NCBI GenBank assembly: GCA_027922465.2
Contig: BQMF02000028.1
Span: forward strand, 930,001 to 994,000
Direction of reading: 5' to 3'
DNA length: 64,000 nucleotides
Source: Turritopsis dohrnii
Taxonomy: Eukaryota > Cnidaria > Hydrozoa > Anthoathecata > Oceaniidae
Program-made: the position numbers and the translations under genes
Part shown: positions 1-12,043 of the stretch, piece after piece
How the letters are laid out: each line of letters begins with the position of its first letter
Position numbering within the stretch: the stretch's first letter is position 1
Notes under the pieces: generated by a model
Seen by the model: the letters and a program-made list of their open reading frames with translations, nothing else
Told to the model about the DNA's origin: nothing
The model's database searches: none

Positions 1-264
1 GACGTATCATGTACACATGTATACTGATTACGTAACTTTAAGAAGTGTCTCTCGGCTTCTACCAGGTATTATGCGTATTGTGTTGGTCTCCCGAAAGAAA
101 CGCCACACTTAAATTACGTAACATTAAAAAAAGGGTCTGTCACGTCTGCGTGGTTTTACGACGAAAAGGGAAAAAATAAGAAGGATTTGACCGTGAAAAA
201 AAAAACAAATATATCACTCTCTAAAATAAAAGTGGGATGCACAACGCGGATTATTATAATAAGA
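1..264 (-). mobile_element. 5' terminal fragment of a composite non-autonomous Helitron
   Basis: Read on the minus strand, the element begins with TC at 264-263 after a flanking A (T at 265 on the plus strand), followed by the T-rich terminus also seen at the 5' ends of the elements ending at 14451 and 17540 and starting at 29620. Bases 100-264 closely match those copies (the stretch with aagggaaaaaataagaagg and the accccttt-free 'cactctctaaaataaaagtgg' region). The 3' part lies beyond the left edge of the window or is lost. It encodes nothing recognisable here. Confidence 0.75.
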
Positions 265-3173
265 TTTTATGATCTGATGACTCTGCCCAAATCTGGCTTC
301 GTTTGTGCATGCGTACAGGCTACGAGTCTACTGTCATGGTGAAAATGATTTTTCATTTGTAATGAGATGGTTTCAGTACAAACAGTTCAGTCAAACAGTT
401 AGTGTGACTTACTTTGTTAGGATTTGACATAATGACCTCCTGTTTCTCAAATAAAAGATAAAGTTAATTTACGTCAAGATCTTGTTTATTTGTGACTGAC
501 AAATTTTCAGCAAAGGCACTTCTTAGGCGATAAAGAGTAAACATCTAAAGCATTAAATGTTGGCTATACATAGCAATATAACTGTGAAAATACTATTTTT
601 GAAACCAAGACATCACAATAGTTATGTATGTAAGTTTGTCCCCATAATGCATTTCACCTATTTGTTGCTGTCCCATAAGTCATGTATACACTTGCGAAAT
701 AAAAGATGATTTTTTTCTTAGAAAGTCAACCAAATCAACTGTGGACCATCACGTTGTGGTTGTGGATTGTATTAAAGGTCAAAAAGGGGACTTATGTAAG
801 TTCCAGCAGTACATTGTGGGGACAAATGCACTGTGGGGACAAAATATTGTGTCCCACAATACAAATGATCTATTTAAGCATGAAATTGAAGTTGACATTG
901 AATAAAATGATAATAATTTTTTGTCCCACAAATAATGTGTGAATATGTTGTGCTTTCTGTGCGTGTTATGAGCCGCTGTGTTTTTCGAGCTTCTTTCAAC
1001 TATCCGAATTGTGGGGACAAATCAGACACACGCTAGGGCAAATAAACCTTACCACAAAAAAATAACTCAAAATCACATGTTTGGATTTCATTTCATTTCA
1101 CTCTGACGTTACCCTGGATCGAAACTAACCCTGACCATATAAACTTAATCCTGTATTGTCAACTATTTTAATTACCAACAGAATTCTTTAGAAACAGTAT
1201 GTAAAAACGGACAATGTTATATGAGCTGCAATAAAGCGCCACAAAGACTTAGTAAAGACTCTAATGAGGTACCCTGTCGGGGATAATTTCGTCGGTGTAA
1301 AGTGATGGAACTTCTGCCGAGTGAGGAATTTTCCGTGATGATTTGGTTTCCCCGAGGTCAAAGTTTCTTCGACGCACGATCTGCTCTGACTCAAAAACAC
1401 AATGATCATAAGCTGAAATTTAGGAAATGTTTACGCTGCTTCATACTATTCTTTAGAACTTTCCAATGAAAAAGTAAAATATAAAATTGATGAAGTATAT
1501 GAATTGAATTTCCGCTTAATTTGGTGGAACACTCACAAGCAATTTTTTATGTGTTGTACAGATAGGCAGTCTTCAAATCGGAGTTTAAAGAATTATAATT
1601 TTTCCCACACCATTAAAAGTTGATTATAAATAACAAAGTGTTTTCGATGCATTTGTGCATTCAGATATTAGTACTCATCTTTTTTCTATAGTTTAGTCAC
1701 GGTTATAAGTGTTTTACTGTAGAAACCGTCCAAGTGATAATTCAAGTAATCGTTTTGCTATCAATACGAATCTGCAGTTTTCAATACTTAGATGTTCTCA
1801 CTCTGCGCCGGCACCACCTTTATTGTATGAGTAGTAATCACATATCTATAACTTTTTTGAACAACCATTTTGACGATTTGGGCCAACGCTCAATGTATTA
1901 TCCTTAAGCATAAGTATTTATTGAGGAATACATTAGGAACATAAAAATATAACTTTGCATGATATTGTATATTAATATTAATATCTGAACACTGTTATTT
2001 CATTAAATTGATGAATTGAATTGACATAAAATGGTAACAAGATACGCAAAATAATTATTAAACAAAAAACGCGACTCTTAACAATCAAAATATGTCCAAA
2101 AATTAATTTAAGAATAAAGGAACCTGGACAGTATCAGTGTATAGCATTAAAATTAAACTATACAGACACAATACACAACTCATGAATGTCGAAATGAGAA
2201 GAATCAATAGACTTGACTGAGCAAAAACGACATATAGCTAGTTAGTGACACAATGAACATCGAACTCAGAAAATTAAATTTTGAAAATGTCTGTGTCTAT
2301 AGTCCACGCAAAATAAAAATTTATGCGATTAAACCATCTTTGAAATAGATTAGGAAGTAATTAATGGAAAATTTAAAGTATGAGGCAAAAGATCCAATAT
2401 TCAATCCAACCATTATATCCATGTTCTGCTCGTTTGAATAGATGCTATTTCGTGTTGCAAAAATAATCCAACAAGTACAAGGCATCGCTGAATTGTCATC
2501 AAGATTGTTACAAAGGATAAGTCTGTGAAACAAACGTGTTGGTTGAATATTGGAACAAATTTTATAACTTATAACTTATAATAAGGTCCATAAGGTGAAT
2601 AGACAATTAGACGAATAGACGATCGTCGATACATTCATGCCGAAAATGAATTCAAATGGAAGATATCAACACAAAGAGCATACTCTTTCCCTGAATAGTT
2701 CTGCAATTTCATTGGTTTAAAACTTAACAATCGCCGATTGCTTGACTTAAAGTAGAAAGCCTTTCTACTTTTCTACAGCTAAACTTTTCGTTAAAGCGAT
2801 AGAAGTTTTTTTTAACTGTGCAGGCGTCGCGGCGAAACTTCTGACGATTGTCATAAAAATCGTGTAGTGGAGATTCGCCTTGATAATTGACTACAAGTTC
2901 TCATTTAAAAGAAATTTTTGAGTGTAAAATTGATGGCTCCCTCAACTATGGCATAAACCTTTTCCCGAGTTTGTTTTTATAAGTCATATTCTGGCTGTAC
3001 GGGCCTCATCTCTGTGCTTATAACCACCGAAAATTTTCACCACTGCCATTTGTGAATGAGCTAGATCTATAACTTCATAATTGACAGATAACAAAAGTAC
3101 ATCAAAACAAATTCTTCAATGACACTACAGCCAGGATAAGGCATATAAAACCAACTCAAGAATAGTAAAAAAA
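265..3173. other. Stretch without a recognised gene
   Basis: I see no exon with convincing protein similarity. Open frames are short and A+T-driven. It contains the GTGGGGACAAA repeat cluster (separate entry). At about 2860-2890 there is a piece resembling one end of the small foldback element found at 26075-26101 (motif gtagtggagat). Otherwise it is plain A+T-rich DNA, probably intergenic or 3' flank of the minus-strand gene that follows. Confidence 0.5.
635..1022. repeat. Cluster of GTGGGGACAAA motifs in both orientations
   Basis: The motif TTTGTCCCCA or its complement GTGGGGACAAA occurs at about 635-645, 814-825, 830-842, 857-865 (as gtgtcccac), 919-928 and 1011-1022. Outer copies face each other, as expected for subterminal repeats of a small TIR transposon. 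Exact ends and a target duplication could not be defined. Confidence 0.4.
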
Positions 3174-6100
3174 TCATTTTCTGCAATTTTTCTTTTTCAA
3201 TCTGATCTTGTGTTGACGAACAAGGTCTTTAATGTTTGTCCAACTTCGACCCTCCAGTATCTTATTCAGCTCCAGAAGCTTTTGGCATTGTTGCTTACCA
3301 GGAAGAGTGTCGGATATGAGATGTTGATGACAAGCTTCCAAAACTATTTTTGTCTCTGCAGCAGACCAAGGCTTCAGGCTTACCAATTTTAGCAATCAAC
3401 ATCCTGGTTTCCGCAACATCATTGTTGGTTTGTTCTACAAATAGTAGATAATAGCAAAGATTTATATTTTTCCACTTTGAAAAAACCCTCATTTTGAATC
3501 AACAAAATTATTGCTAAAAAAACCTAATAGCTGTTGGATCATAAAACTTTATGATCATTAATATATCATTAATAAAAAAGTCAACATTGTTTTGCGGCAA
3601 ATTATAAATGGCGTAAATTACGAAAACGAGAATTGACTTTACGCAAATATGATGGCAACGAAGAGGACGATGTATAAAAAAAATAGTTGTAAGTGACAAG
3701 ATGTTGTTATTTATAAGAAATTTGCATTTTTAAAGAAAGTGTTTTTGCGTCTCCTGTTTATAAGTCGTATTGCCGTCGTATTTACGTAAGATCCTCTTTG
3801 GTGACATCTATCTAGTTGACGCCTATTTTCATGAAGGAATGACTCACCATTCCCAAGGTTATTCGCATCTCCTTGTTGTTCTTCCTCTTCGTTGTTATCG
3901 TTGTCTTCTTCAACAGATGGGATATCTAAATGAAAAATCGAATCTCATGAATTAAGACAAATTTTGGCACTTTTGCTATACTTAAAACAATGCATAGATA
4001 ATAAATAATACTAGAAATCATAAACAAAAGGCCCACCTACCATTCAGATTTATGTCATTCAATTTCTTTCCATGCAGATCTTTGCCTTTCCCGGAATCCA
4101 CTGCCATCAAGAGCCTACTAACTTTGGCTAGCTCAACAGTGGATTCTTGCAACCGGTAATACTCCTTGTGTACATCTAGGTTATGGCCTAAATGGTTCGC
4201 TAACCATTCCAACTCTTTTCTTTCCAAATCTACAATCTGTGCAACGGTTGCCTTGTCGCCCTCTTTTTCCTCTTACATGTACAAGATCAAGCCTATAAAT
4301 AAGTTATTTCATTTACGTAAAATAAAAATAAGGGGTTAACACAACACACTAGTATAATGGGAATTTTGAAAGTGGAAACACACTTTGTTCTTGCACCTGA
4401 ATTTTGGAACAAGCAAAAGGGTGTGAAAATTTCATTTCTGTTCCTGTGTAACACTAAGGTCCTCAATGTGTGCCTTTGTTGTGATGTTTCAAAAGTTTTG
4501 CAGAAATAAAAACTTTTCATGATCAAAAATATATAGAATTAATGAACGGGGATCCTTATAAGAGCGGGGGATGTCGGGCTATTTTTAAAAAAAATCCAGC
4601 AGGGGTTATTTGGAATCTGCATAATAGAACAAACACCCTTTTGTTTGCAATTTCCTCTTTCTTTCAATAATTGTAAATAGAAGTAATAATTACCGGTCAA
4701 CTAGTTTTCTTTCAAGGGGAGTCAAACTGTCTAGGATGTCATCGTGAATTACTTTACCAGAATCCCCTCTTCCAACAAAGCGTTTCAACAGTAAGCTCGA
4801 TACTTCGTTTCCCCTTCTTTTATTTAATACCGTCAACCGCGTAATGATTAATTCCGACAGTTCCCTCCATTTCTCAAGAGTTGGGCTTCTAAGCAACTCT
4901 GATGACATCAATGAAATTTGGCTGGTGCTGTATTTGCCTTTACCACTCAGAAGAAAAGAACCATACGTTTGGAGTAAAGGGTCCTTTTTCACAACTCCTT
5001 GAATCTCGTCTTTGTTCATTCCACGAAGAACAAATTCTTCCAACTCTATGCTTCCAATAACGTCAACCTACAGAAAATTCAGTAGCATTAGAACGTTTTC
5101 TAAAAGAGTACTTGGAAATATTGCTCAATGGGATCGGTTCCAGACAGCATGACATTTGTTATGTTAACAGCTGATTGCCAGTGAGCTTAAAACGCTTACT
5201 ACATTTCTAACTTGAAATCTGACTGTAACAAAAACTAGTCATAAAATCAAGAATCTCATCCTCTTTCTTCAACTGATATTCAGGGAGAATCTTGTGGACG
5301 TTTATAGTAAAATTCGATGGAAATATTGTCAAATATATGTGTTTCAAACATTCTTCAAGTCAGGGAAAGAATTCATAGCTACAAATAAGAAGTACCCACA
5401 CCTTGTTTGGATACAACAAAAGCTCCGACTGTCTAATAATGCTACCGTTTTCTTCAGCATCACCCAAATCGCTGATATTTGCACACTTCTTGGTATGGTG
5501 CCTCAACTGTGGAGCATGCAAAAAACCATAACAAAATTTGCATGGTAAAAACTCTGATGCGGGTACTTTAATGCCATTAGATCGCCAACAAAAAACAATC
5601 AATTCCCCACCAGTCTTCAAGGTTTTCACGTTATTGAAGAAATCTCCCTTAAGCCTTAGTTTTTTAAACCTTTCTTTTCTTTCAGCCCTGTTTTCCTTTT
5701 TATCTAAGGCTGATATATCTTTGATTTCTTTTTCATCCTTATGATGGTCCATTAGATGCCTTGCTATCTTGAGACACATTATCCCACAAAACAAGCATGA
5801 ATGTTTCCGATTATAAATCCGGAAGCCTTCTTTAGTTTTCTTTGTGTCCGGAACAAAAACTAAACGAAATAAAAATTAATTACTTTATTAGTCGAAGTAC
5901 GTTGACAAACTCATCCAAGTATAAGATTGATAAAATAGTATAGAACCTATTCAAAGCGTTATAACCCAAAAGTCAGCACCTTCTTATATTTACAAATTTC
6001 AGCCTGACAGTTTCCAGTGCATTGCCTGTTTAACGCAGGCAATATTAGGTTAATATGTTGACGAATCAACGAGTCAAAGAATCAAAAGCTCATTAATGAT

Positions 6101-7781
6101 TAGTATAAGGCTAAATTGAAAGGTAACGATGCTACCATGGAAACTAATTTCATTAAGATGCAATGAATTCAGTTCTTTATACTTCAAAATCCCTTTACAA
6201 TAAAATTTACCATCGTCATCGTGATAATCTTCTTCTTCTTCCGAACCATAAAATTCAAAAACCTCTGTTTTATCTTTTGCCTCGGGTTTCTTCTAAAAAA
6301 TAAAAATGTTGTTCATTGTTTACATGTTACTACAATAAGTTGAATAGAGAATAGAAAAATCACATACCCTGTAGTCTCTTTTAGTTTGGAAGTTACTCAA
6401 TGCTTACATTTTCAGAGGTATCTTCAGATTTGTTGTCCTCTTCTGTCTTTCCATCCCCTGCTACACTGTTTTCTCCGTCACGTTCTTCAGAAGACGCTGT
6501 TTCATCGCTAGAAACAGGGCTATAATTAACATCGTTATCATCGCTTACATCCTCCAGCTCATCAACATCGTCTGCTTCCGATAATTCATCATCCTTAAGT
6601 TAATTAATAATCATATTAATCGCATTGAAATGAATTATTGCACGTAGTCACATGTTCGAAATATGATTGACGTTGTTGCTTGTTGATTTGTATTCTCCCG
6701 CTGTTTGTAATTTCAAATTTCCCGGGTTATGAGTAAGTAACAGCAAAGGTGGCTTTTATTTATAAGTTTCCAAAGAGTACGTGCCAACCCATTTTTGCCC
6801 ATGATATGAGCACAGCTGAGGCGAGTTAACCTGCTTTATGAATGTGAGCCTCTCGGAAAGTAGGGAGCCAACGTGTTTTCAACCTACCTCTTATTCCCTC
6901 TAAGCCAGTCACTGCTTATGCTGCTATTAGAATTTAAGGATTTAACCCAAATTTCCCTTAACCATGTAATTACTAGTACTAAGTTTTTATTAAGGATGGC
7001 CACTGAGATCACCTAGCTAAACTCATACTTACTTTATCGGTCATGATGATTTCTGGGAAATCTCCAAACAAGCCAGAATCGTTACGAATCGACTATAAAT
7101 TGAAAGAAAATATATAAATCCTTTTCATTTGTCGTTATATTTAGCTATGTTATTTCTCCATTTTTATTTACCTCATCACAAAGTAATGAATGATCATGAA
7201 TATCCTAAAAGTGAAGATAGCAGAACTACAGATTTAATTTCTGTCAGAGTAGAACATCCATTTTGGCTACATGATTTAAGAAACAAATTATTAGTAAAAG
7301 GTTACTTGAGGAGACGGTGGCACTTCGTTAATATTTTCATAATCCATTTCTTCACAACTGCCCTATAAAGATTTCATATTTTCAACTACTAACGGCATGA
7401 TTAAGGGAACCTATACATTTTTCAAATAGTCCTTTCTATAGGAAGACCTCTGAGGTTTGGTGCTAGTCTTTTGGTATAGTGCCCGCTACCTGTCAGGTCA
7501 GGTTCAATCCCCTGGCTGAGTCATGCCAGCGACAATAGCAGTTCCAATCAATTTTTAGATCGATGTTTAAGATCAAATGTTTCTCTCAAAAACTGAGTAA
7601 GAAAAAAAATTACATATTGAACGAGATAAAATTTGAAGTTTTGTTGGACAAGTATGTGCATAAAATTCATGAGCGTCCTGTTATCACTGTCGGAAGAAGC
7701 CGTGTGAATCATGTGCAATAAAGGGAAAAGTATAGCTACCATGGATTGCAATACACCTTCGTTTTTCGATTTGTCCCCTTG
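3174..7781 (-). CDS. Multi-exon zinc-finger protein with recombinase-like C-terminal part (uncharacterised metazoan family)
   Basis: Exons were read on the minus strand from AG/GT signals and frame: 7614-7781 (least certain), 7306-7362, 7033-7092, 6408-6593, 6211-6292, 5402-5859, 4694-5067, 4041-4229, 3848-3925, and about 3434-3174. Phases agree across the first seven exons. Exon 6408-6593 is very acidic (Asp/Glu/Ser). Exon 5402-5859 has a C-x2-C then H-x4-H unit (CLFCG...RHLMDHH) and a second Cys/His cluster (LPCKFCYGF...LRHHTKKC). Exon 4694-5067 contains LNKRRGNEVSSLLL and SLTPLERKLVDR. Exon 4041-4229 contains LANHLGHNLDVHKEYYRL, which resembles the LGH...Y box of tyrosine recombinases and is, from memory, typical of an uncharacterised family in cnidarians, molluscs and fish. 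The last exon begins near KPWSAAETK, a helical module also seen in that family. Phase 2 at the end of 4694-5067 does not match phase 1 at the start of 4041-4229, so an exon between 4230 and 4693 is missing from the model or lost. A frame change near 3375-3385 in the last exon is either a frameshift or a misplaced acceptor. The start codon was not found. Function is unknown; DNA binding is inferred. Confidence 0.7.
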
Positions 7782-7880
7782 CTGCAAACAAAAAAAGACA
7801 AATTATTAACTATCAAAAAGAGACTGTCAAGATAAAATCCTGTGAAAAATTGCTTTATTTTAGGAAAAACTGATGGAAAC

Positions 7881-8701
7881 TCATCGTGACTGAACGACAG
7901 GATTTAGATTACAGTACGTTTCTAACTCATGTAAAGAATACAAACTAAAGTTGTAGAACAGATCTTTTCTTACTGCAATGGAAGATTCCAGCAGACTCAT
8001 TAATTTCTCATAGATTTCCTTTGCAGACGGGCGCTCATCTGGTGACCATTTTAAACATTCTTCAACCACGCTTGTTGCATTCAAAAACATATTGTCCTTA
8101 TTTGAATGTCGTGGTATAGCAGGACGCCATTTTTTATTTCTAACAGCATCTAAATGTTGGATTGCATTATGCCCCACCTTAATAGATTCATTCGGGAAGA
8201 ACATTTGAAATGTCATGATTCCATATGCGTACATATCAGACGCATTTGATTGGTTGGTGGATGAAAAGCAGATGTCACTTGAAATTAATTCTGGCGCAAG
8301 ATAGGATAAGGTAAAGACGGCTTCCTTCATTGTATCAGATGAACATGATGCCGATTGAAAAGTCTTATCTGAAATTTGATTGCCAACACTGATGTCGCTC
8401 AATTTAAAAATCCACTTATCGTTATCGCTTTTTGTTAACACATTTGATGGCTTTAAATCTCCGGTGATTACTTCGTTTGTATGTAAATACTGCAGAGCAC
8501 TGGATACATGGACCATGGCAGTATATTTATTTGTAAGCGGAAAGACGGCAGATTGCATGTTTCGAACCACCACTTTCTCACCCATATCGTTAACTACAAC
8601 TCCGCATAACTCTTGAATCTTGGTTGGATATTCGCCCAATAAAAGCATTCGCAAACTGCCCCTCTCCAATTCTGTTCAACATTTCGTACTGGTTTTCTTC
8701 A
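7881..8701 (-). pseudogene. Protein kinase domain, broken at its 5' end
   Basis: The open frame 8669-7881 encodes the C-lobe of a protein kinase and ends at TGA. Recognisable blocks are a catalytic-loop equivalent ITGDLKPSNV (His-Arg of HRD replaced by Thr-Gly, Asp kept), KLSDIS in place of DFG, YLAPEL (APE motif), SDMYAYGIMTF (subdomain IX) and KWSPDERPSA (subdomain XI). A glycine-rich loop (GEGQFANAFIG) is visible at about 8634-8666 in a different frame, followed by a stop, and the distance from it to the catalytic loop is much too short for a normal N-lobe with the Lys and helix C. So the gene has at least a frameshift and an internal loss. Upstream it runs straight into Helitron-derived sequence near 8735. 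With altered HRD and DFG motifs it may have been a pseudokinase even before decay. No specific kinase family can be named. Confidence 0.75.
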
Positions 8702-8734
8702 ATTTTTCCTCTTGGAATCTATTGCACAAATTTA

Positions 8735-9616
8735 GAACTTATCAAAGCTGTACGTGAAGTTTTACTACTTAATCTGTATAATACCCGATTCAAGAATTCA
8801 GAGCAAGAATTCAGTACTTGGCTGTTACAACTTGGTAACGGTGAACTTCCAACCAAACAAAACGAACCTGCTAGAGGTTCCATCGAAATTCCTGATTGTT
8901 GTGTTGTTCCTAAAGATACTTCAATTATATCTGTTATGTTCGATGGACTGGAGCCTCACCAATATGCTACCACAGCCATTCTGACACCGACAAATGAGCA
9001 ATCGTTGATCATTAATAATGAGGTGTTGGACAGACTGCCTGGAGATGTGGTTTGCTATTACAGTGCTGATGAAGTGGCGTGTGACGATGAAGAGGAGCAG
9101 CAAAACTATCCGGTTGATTATCTGAATAGTATTACACTATCCGGTATGCCTCCACATTGTTTGAAACTTAAAGTTGGGGCTATTATTATGCTTTTGAGGA
9201 ATCTGAACATCAGGAAAGGTCTCTGTAATGGCACCCGCTTGAGTGTTCGTGAATTGTCGCATAACTTTATTAAGGCTGAAGTTTTGACAGGGTCAGCAGT
9301 TGGGGAACTGATTTTTATACCTAGAGTACAATTGTCACCATCCGACACAGGTATGCCTTTTGTATTGAAGCACAGACAACTTCCTATTCGGTTGGCATAC
9401 TCTTTTACTATTAGCAAAAGCCAAGGTCAAACGTTTGATAAAATTGGTTTGTTTTTGCAGGAACCGTGTTTTTCCCATGGACAGTTGTATGTTGCCTGTT
9501 CAAGGGCAAAAGCATTTGGTAATGTTAAAATCAAAGTTGCCAGTACGAGTAAGCAAGGTTATAGTAATGGAAAGATGTATACTCAAAATGTTGTCTTTCC
9601 ACAGGTGTTGCTGTGA
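8735..9616 (+). pseudogene. Helitron helicase, C-terminal fragment
   Basis: The frame aligns with the C-terminal fifth of the complete Rep/helicase at 19308-23786: LLQLGNG / LLALGNG, TAILTPTNEQS, LSGMPPHCLKLKVGAIIMLLRNL, LCNGTRL, FTISKSQGQTF (helicase motif V/VI region), and HGQLYVACSRAKAFG. It ends at TGA after the conserved tail NVVFPQVLL. The Walker A and B motifs and the whole Rep domain are absent, so it cannot be an active transposase. The open frame continues upstream to about 8624, but those residues are antisense to the kinase and do not match Helitrons. Divergence from the full-length copy shows a separate lineage, not a recent duplicate. Confidence 0.9.
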
Positions 9617-10046
9617 ATGTTGTAATTGTCGTGGCCTATTCGGTTATATAACAAAATAGCATAAATACGTAGGTAGAGTAACAGTAACAGTAGAGTTTAC
9701 AGTTGATGTTTTTGTGGCTTCTTCTGTACGTCAGCCACTGTTTGATGTTGTGGCTTATTATAAGTGTATCCTAAACATTTGGTGTGGCCTCTGTTGAAAT
9801 TGTTGTTATTTGGCAACTTTGTACCTAAATGAACAGTCTGTATGTTTTGTTGTTTCTTTAGGTGGAGTACAAGTCCCATTGACTTACGTTCTCGCCGTGC
9901 ACTCCGTTACCATGAATTGTTCCTGAAGCAAACTTTGTGAACAATTCAGGAACCAAAAGTCAGGGCATGCTCCATATTATCTCTCCATGATTGTAACTTT
10001 TATTTTGTTTCATTTAGTGATATAAATAATAATTTGAAATTATAAT
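9617..10046 (+). other. Spacer between helicase fragment and micro-exon gene A
   Basis: No coding signal was seen. It probably holds the helicase 3' end and the promoter of gene A. A TATA-like stretch (gatataaataataa) lies about 25 bases before the proposed ATG at 10047. Confidence 0.35.
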
Positions 10047-11816
10047 ATGGGCGAACCAATGGATGTGTGTCGAGGTAACACATTAGTTTTTTTTAACTGT
10101 CTCGGAAAGGCATTAAGATACTAACAACAAATTAATTTTATTTCAGTGTTAGAAGATGGCGTGATTAGTAAAGGTAAATGGTTTTATTCAAATATAATCT
10201 TCTTTCATTTATACTATTTTGTCTATAATGATTCCTTTTGTTTTAAAGTAATTAGGATATTGAAAACAAATGAATTTCATTTCAGAGTTAGAAGAAGAAT
10301 TGCTAGGGGAAAAAAGTAAAAATTCTTTTCATATAACTTTTTTGTTTATTGATACTGTTGTAAGCATTTTTTTGTCATCTGCCAAACCCAGTTATTTGGA
10401 TTTCAATGAATTACATTTTAGTATGACTGCTTTTTTTGAAACAGAACATTCATTTTATCATTTTACCAATAAGTTGTTTTTCGTTTATACTTTTTTTTCT
10501 AGAAAATACAGAAAGAAGTAAGGATTGTTATAGAAATAACTCTGCTTTCTCTTGGAGTTTATCAGAACTACTTTTTAAACCTTTTTCTATTTAGATGCTT
10601 CTTCTACAGTAACAACAGTTACTTCTGATAGTAAAGGTCAATACACATTAATGTCTCCTTTCCATATGCAATAACCTTTATAACTTATATAGTACTTAGT
10701 CAATGTTGTATTTGCACTTTCTGTATGCTGCCATTATAGCATCTTCTTTTCCTCTATTTGATGTAGATATCAGCAAAGAACTTAAAAAGAGTAAGGATTG
10801 TTATTTTCGTTACATTTTTAGTTTCTATACACATAGTTCCTTTCAAGTGTATGAAATTTTTGTATGACAGCCACTTTTTAATTGTTTTATTATTATTTAG
10901 ATGAATCTTTACCAACAGCTGATAGTAAGAATTGATACACATTAATGTTGCATTGTTAGTGTCACATGTTTTAACCTTTACAATCACTTTATTGCATTAC
11001 ATTTAGTTGCATCAACATCATCATCGTCGTTGTGGTCGTCGTCAGTAGCTGGAAGTAAGCAATTTTTGGGTTCAATGAAAGATTTGTGAAGTAAATTCAT
11101 AATATTCTTATTCTTAATGTATTTCCAAGTTTAAAATTTTCATTTTCTTTGTCAGATTCTACAGCTAATGATGGTAGTGGTAAGGATTTCAATCAGAATT
11201 CATTTCAATTCCTTTTAAAATGCATTATTTGTAATCTGGGATGTGTGTATGAAGATTATTAACATAGTATTTTCCATCTTCTTCATATTTATTGATCTTT
11301 CATTACATCCATATGTCATCACTTTCTCAATCCTCTTTTCAATTTCATTTAGCTATTGCTACATCATCTAAAAAGGGTAATACCTCTTATGATTTTAAGC
11401 TAAACAAGACATTTGGCTGAGATTTGTGTCATAATTGCCTTTTGTTTTTGCTTTTTTATAGACTCTCAAGCCACAGAACGTATGTTTCTCATTATAGGTA
11501 TTATCAACTTTTACATGTACTTTTTTACTAACAGAATTTATTTCAATTAATTATAGTAGATAAATACAAAGACTTTATCGTATACCGACATACGCATCCC
11601 GGCCCCCGGTCTCAGGCTGCGTATCGGAAATGGAAGAGTCTCGGGGGTCGGGACCATCCACAGTTCAAGTGGACAAAAAATATTAAAAAAATACAAAAAC
11701 ATAAGACAAATAAACCACCAATTATGGGCCAAAGTAATGAAAAAGTAGTGTCTGAGAGCAGGCACTACACGGTCTATAACAATTTTGCACCTTCAGTTTT
11801 CAATTCATTAAAGTGA
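10047..11816 (+). CDS. Micro-exon gene A, putative Helitron accessory protein (about 185 aa)
   Basis: Proposed exons: 10047-10074 (ATG, 28 nt), 10147-10173 (27), 10286-10315 (30), 10503-10517 (15), 10595-10630 (36; an alternative donor gives 42), 10767-10790 (24), 10901-10924 (24), 11007-11054 (48), 11156-11179 (24), 11353-11376 (24), 11462-11479 (18) and 11557-11816 (ends TGA). Each internal exon is preceded by a pyrimidine tract plus AG and followed by GT, usually GTAAG or GTAAA. All are multiples of three and all introns are phase 1, so any exon may be skipped without breaking the frame. Internal exons encode short acidic or Ser/Thr-rich peptides such as LEEELLGEK, STVTTVTSD and ESLPTAD. 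The last exon is basic and aromatic, with YKDF, GPRSQAAYRKWKSLGG and FKWTKNIKK. It aligns without gaps to the last exon of gene B at 27374. No known domain was recognised, and the function is unknown. Confidence 0.65.
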
Positions 11817-12043
11817 CCTTAAAGCATTTTGAAGCTTTACACCTAAAAATAATCATAGTCCCTTAAATGCGTTGAAAACTGAAGGTGGGACGAAACTACC
11901 AAACATGAAATGTTAAGTCTCTTTGTTATTGGGCAAAACTAAACTTAAATGGCAATGACAAATTAAAGTTCATTAATTGTAAGGTAGTTTCATACAAACT
12001 GTTTATTGTTATAAATATTGAATAATTATAAATATGGAATATA

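Larger units (their letters stand above)
8735..12043 (+). mobile_element. 5'-truncated Helitron (helicase C-terminus plus accessory micro-exon gene)
   Basis: This segment has the same order as the complete element at 18678-27761: the end of a Rep/helicase ORF, then a small multi-exon gene whose last exon is homologous to that of gene B. The Rep domain and most of the helicase are missing. The left boundary, about 8735, abuts the broken kinase gene. The right boundary is unclear because three other Helitrons were inserted at A12043/T18069; the original 3' terminus was not recognised on either side of that insertion. Confidence 0.65.

Noticed and set aside
7472..7511. Pol III A-box-like (TGGTATAGTGC) and B-box-like (GGTTCAATCCC) pair suggesting a tRNA or SINE
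   Set aside because: The boxes are about 29 nt apart, too close for a tRNA, no cloverleaf can be drawn, and no SINE tail or target duplication was found.
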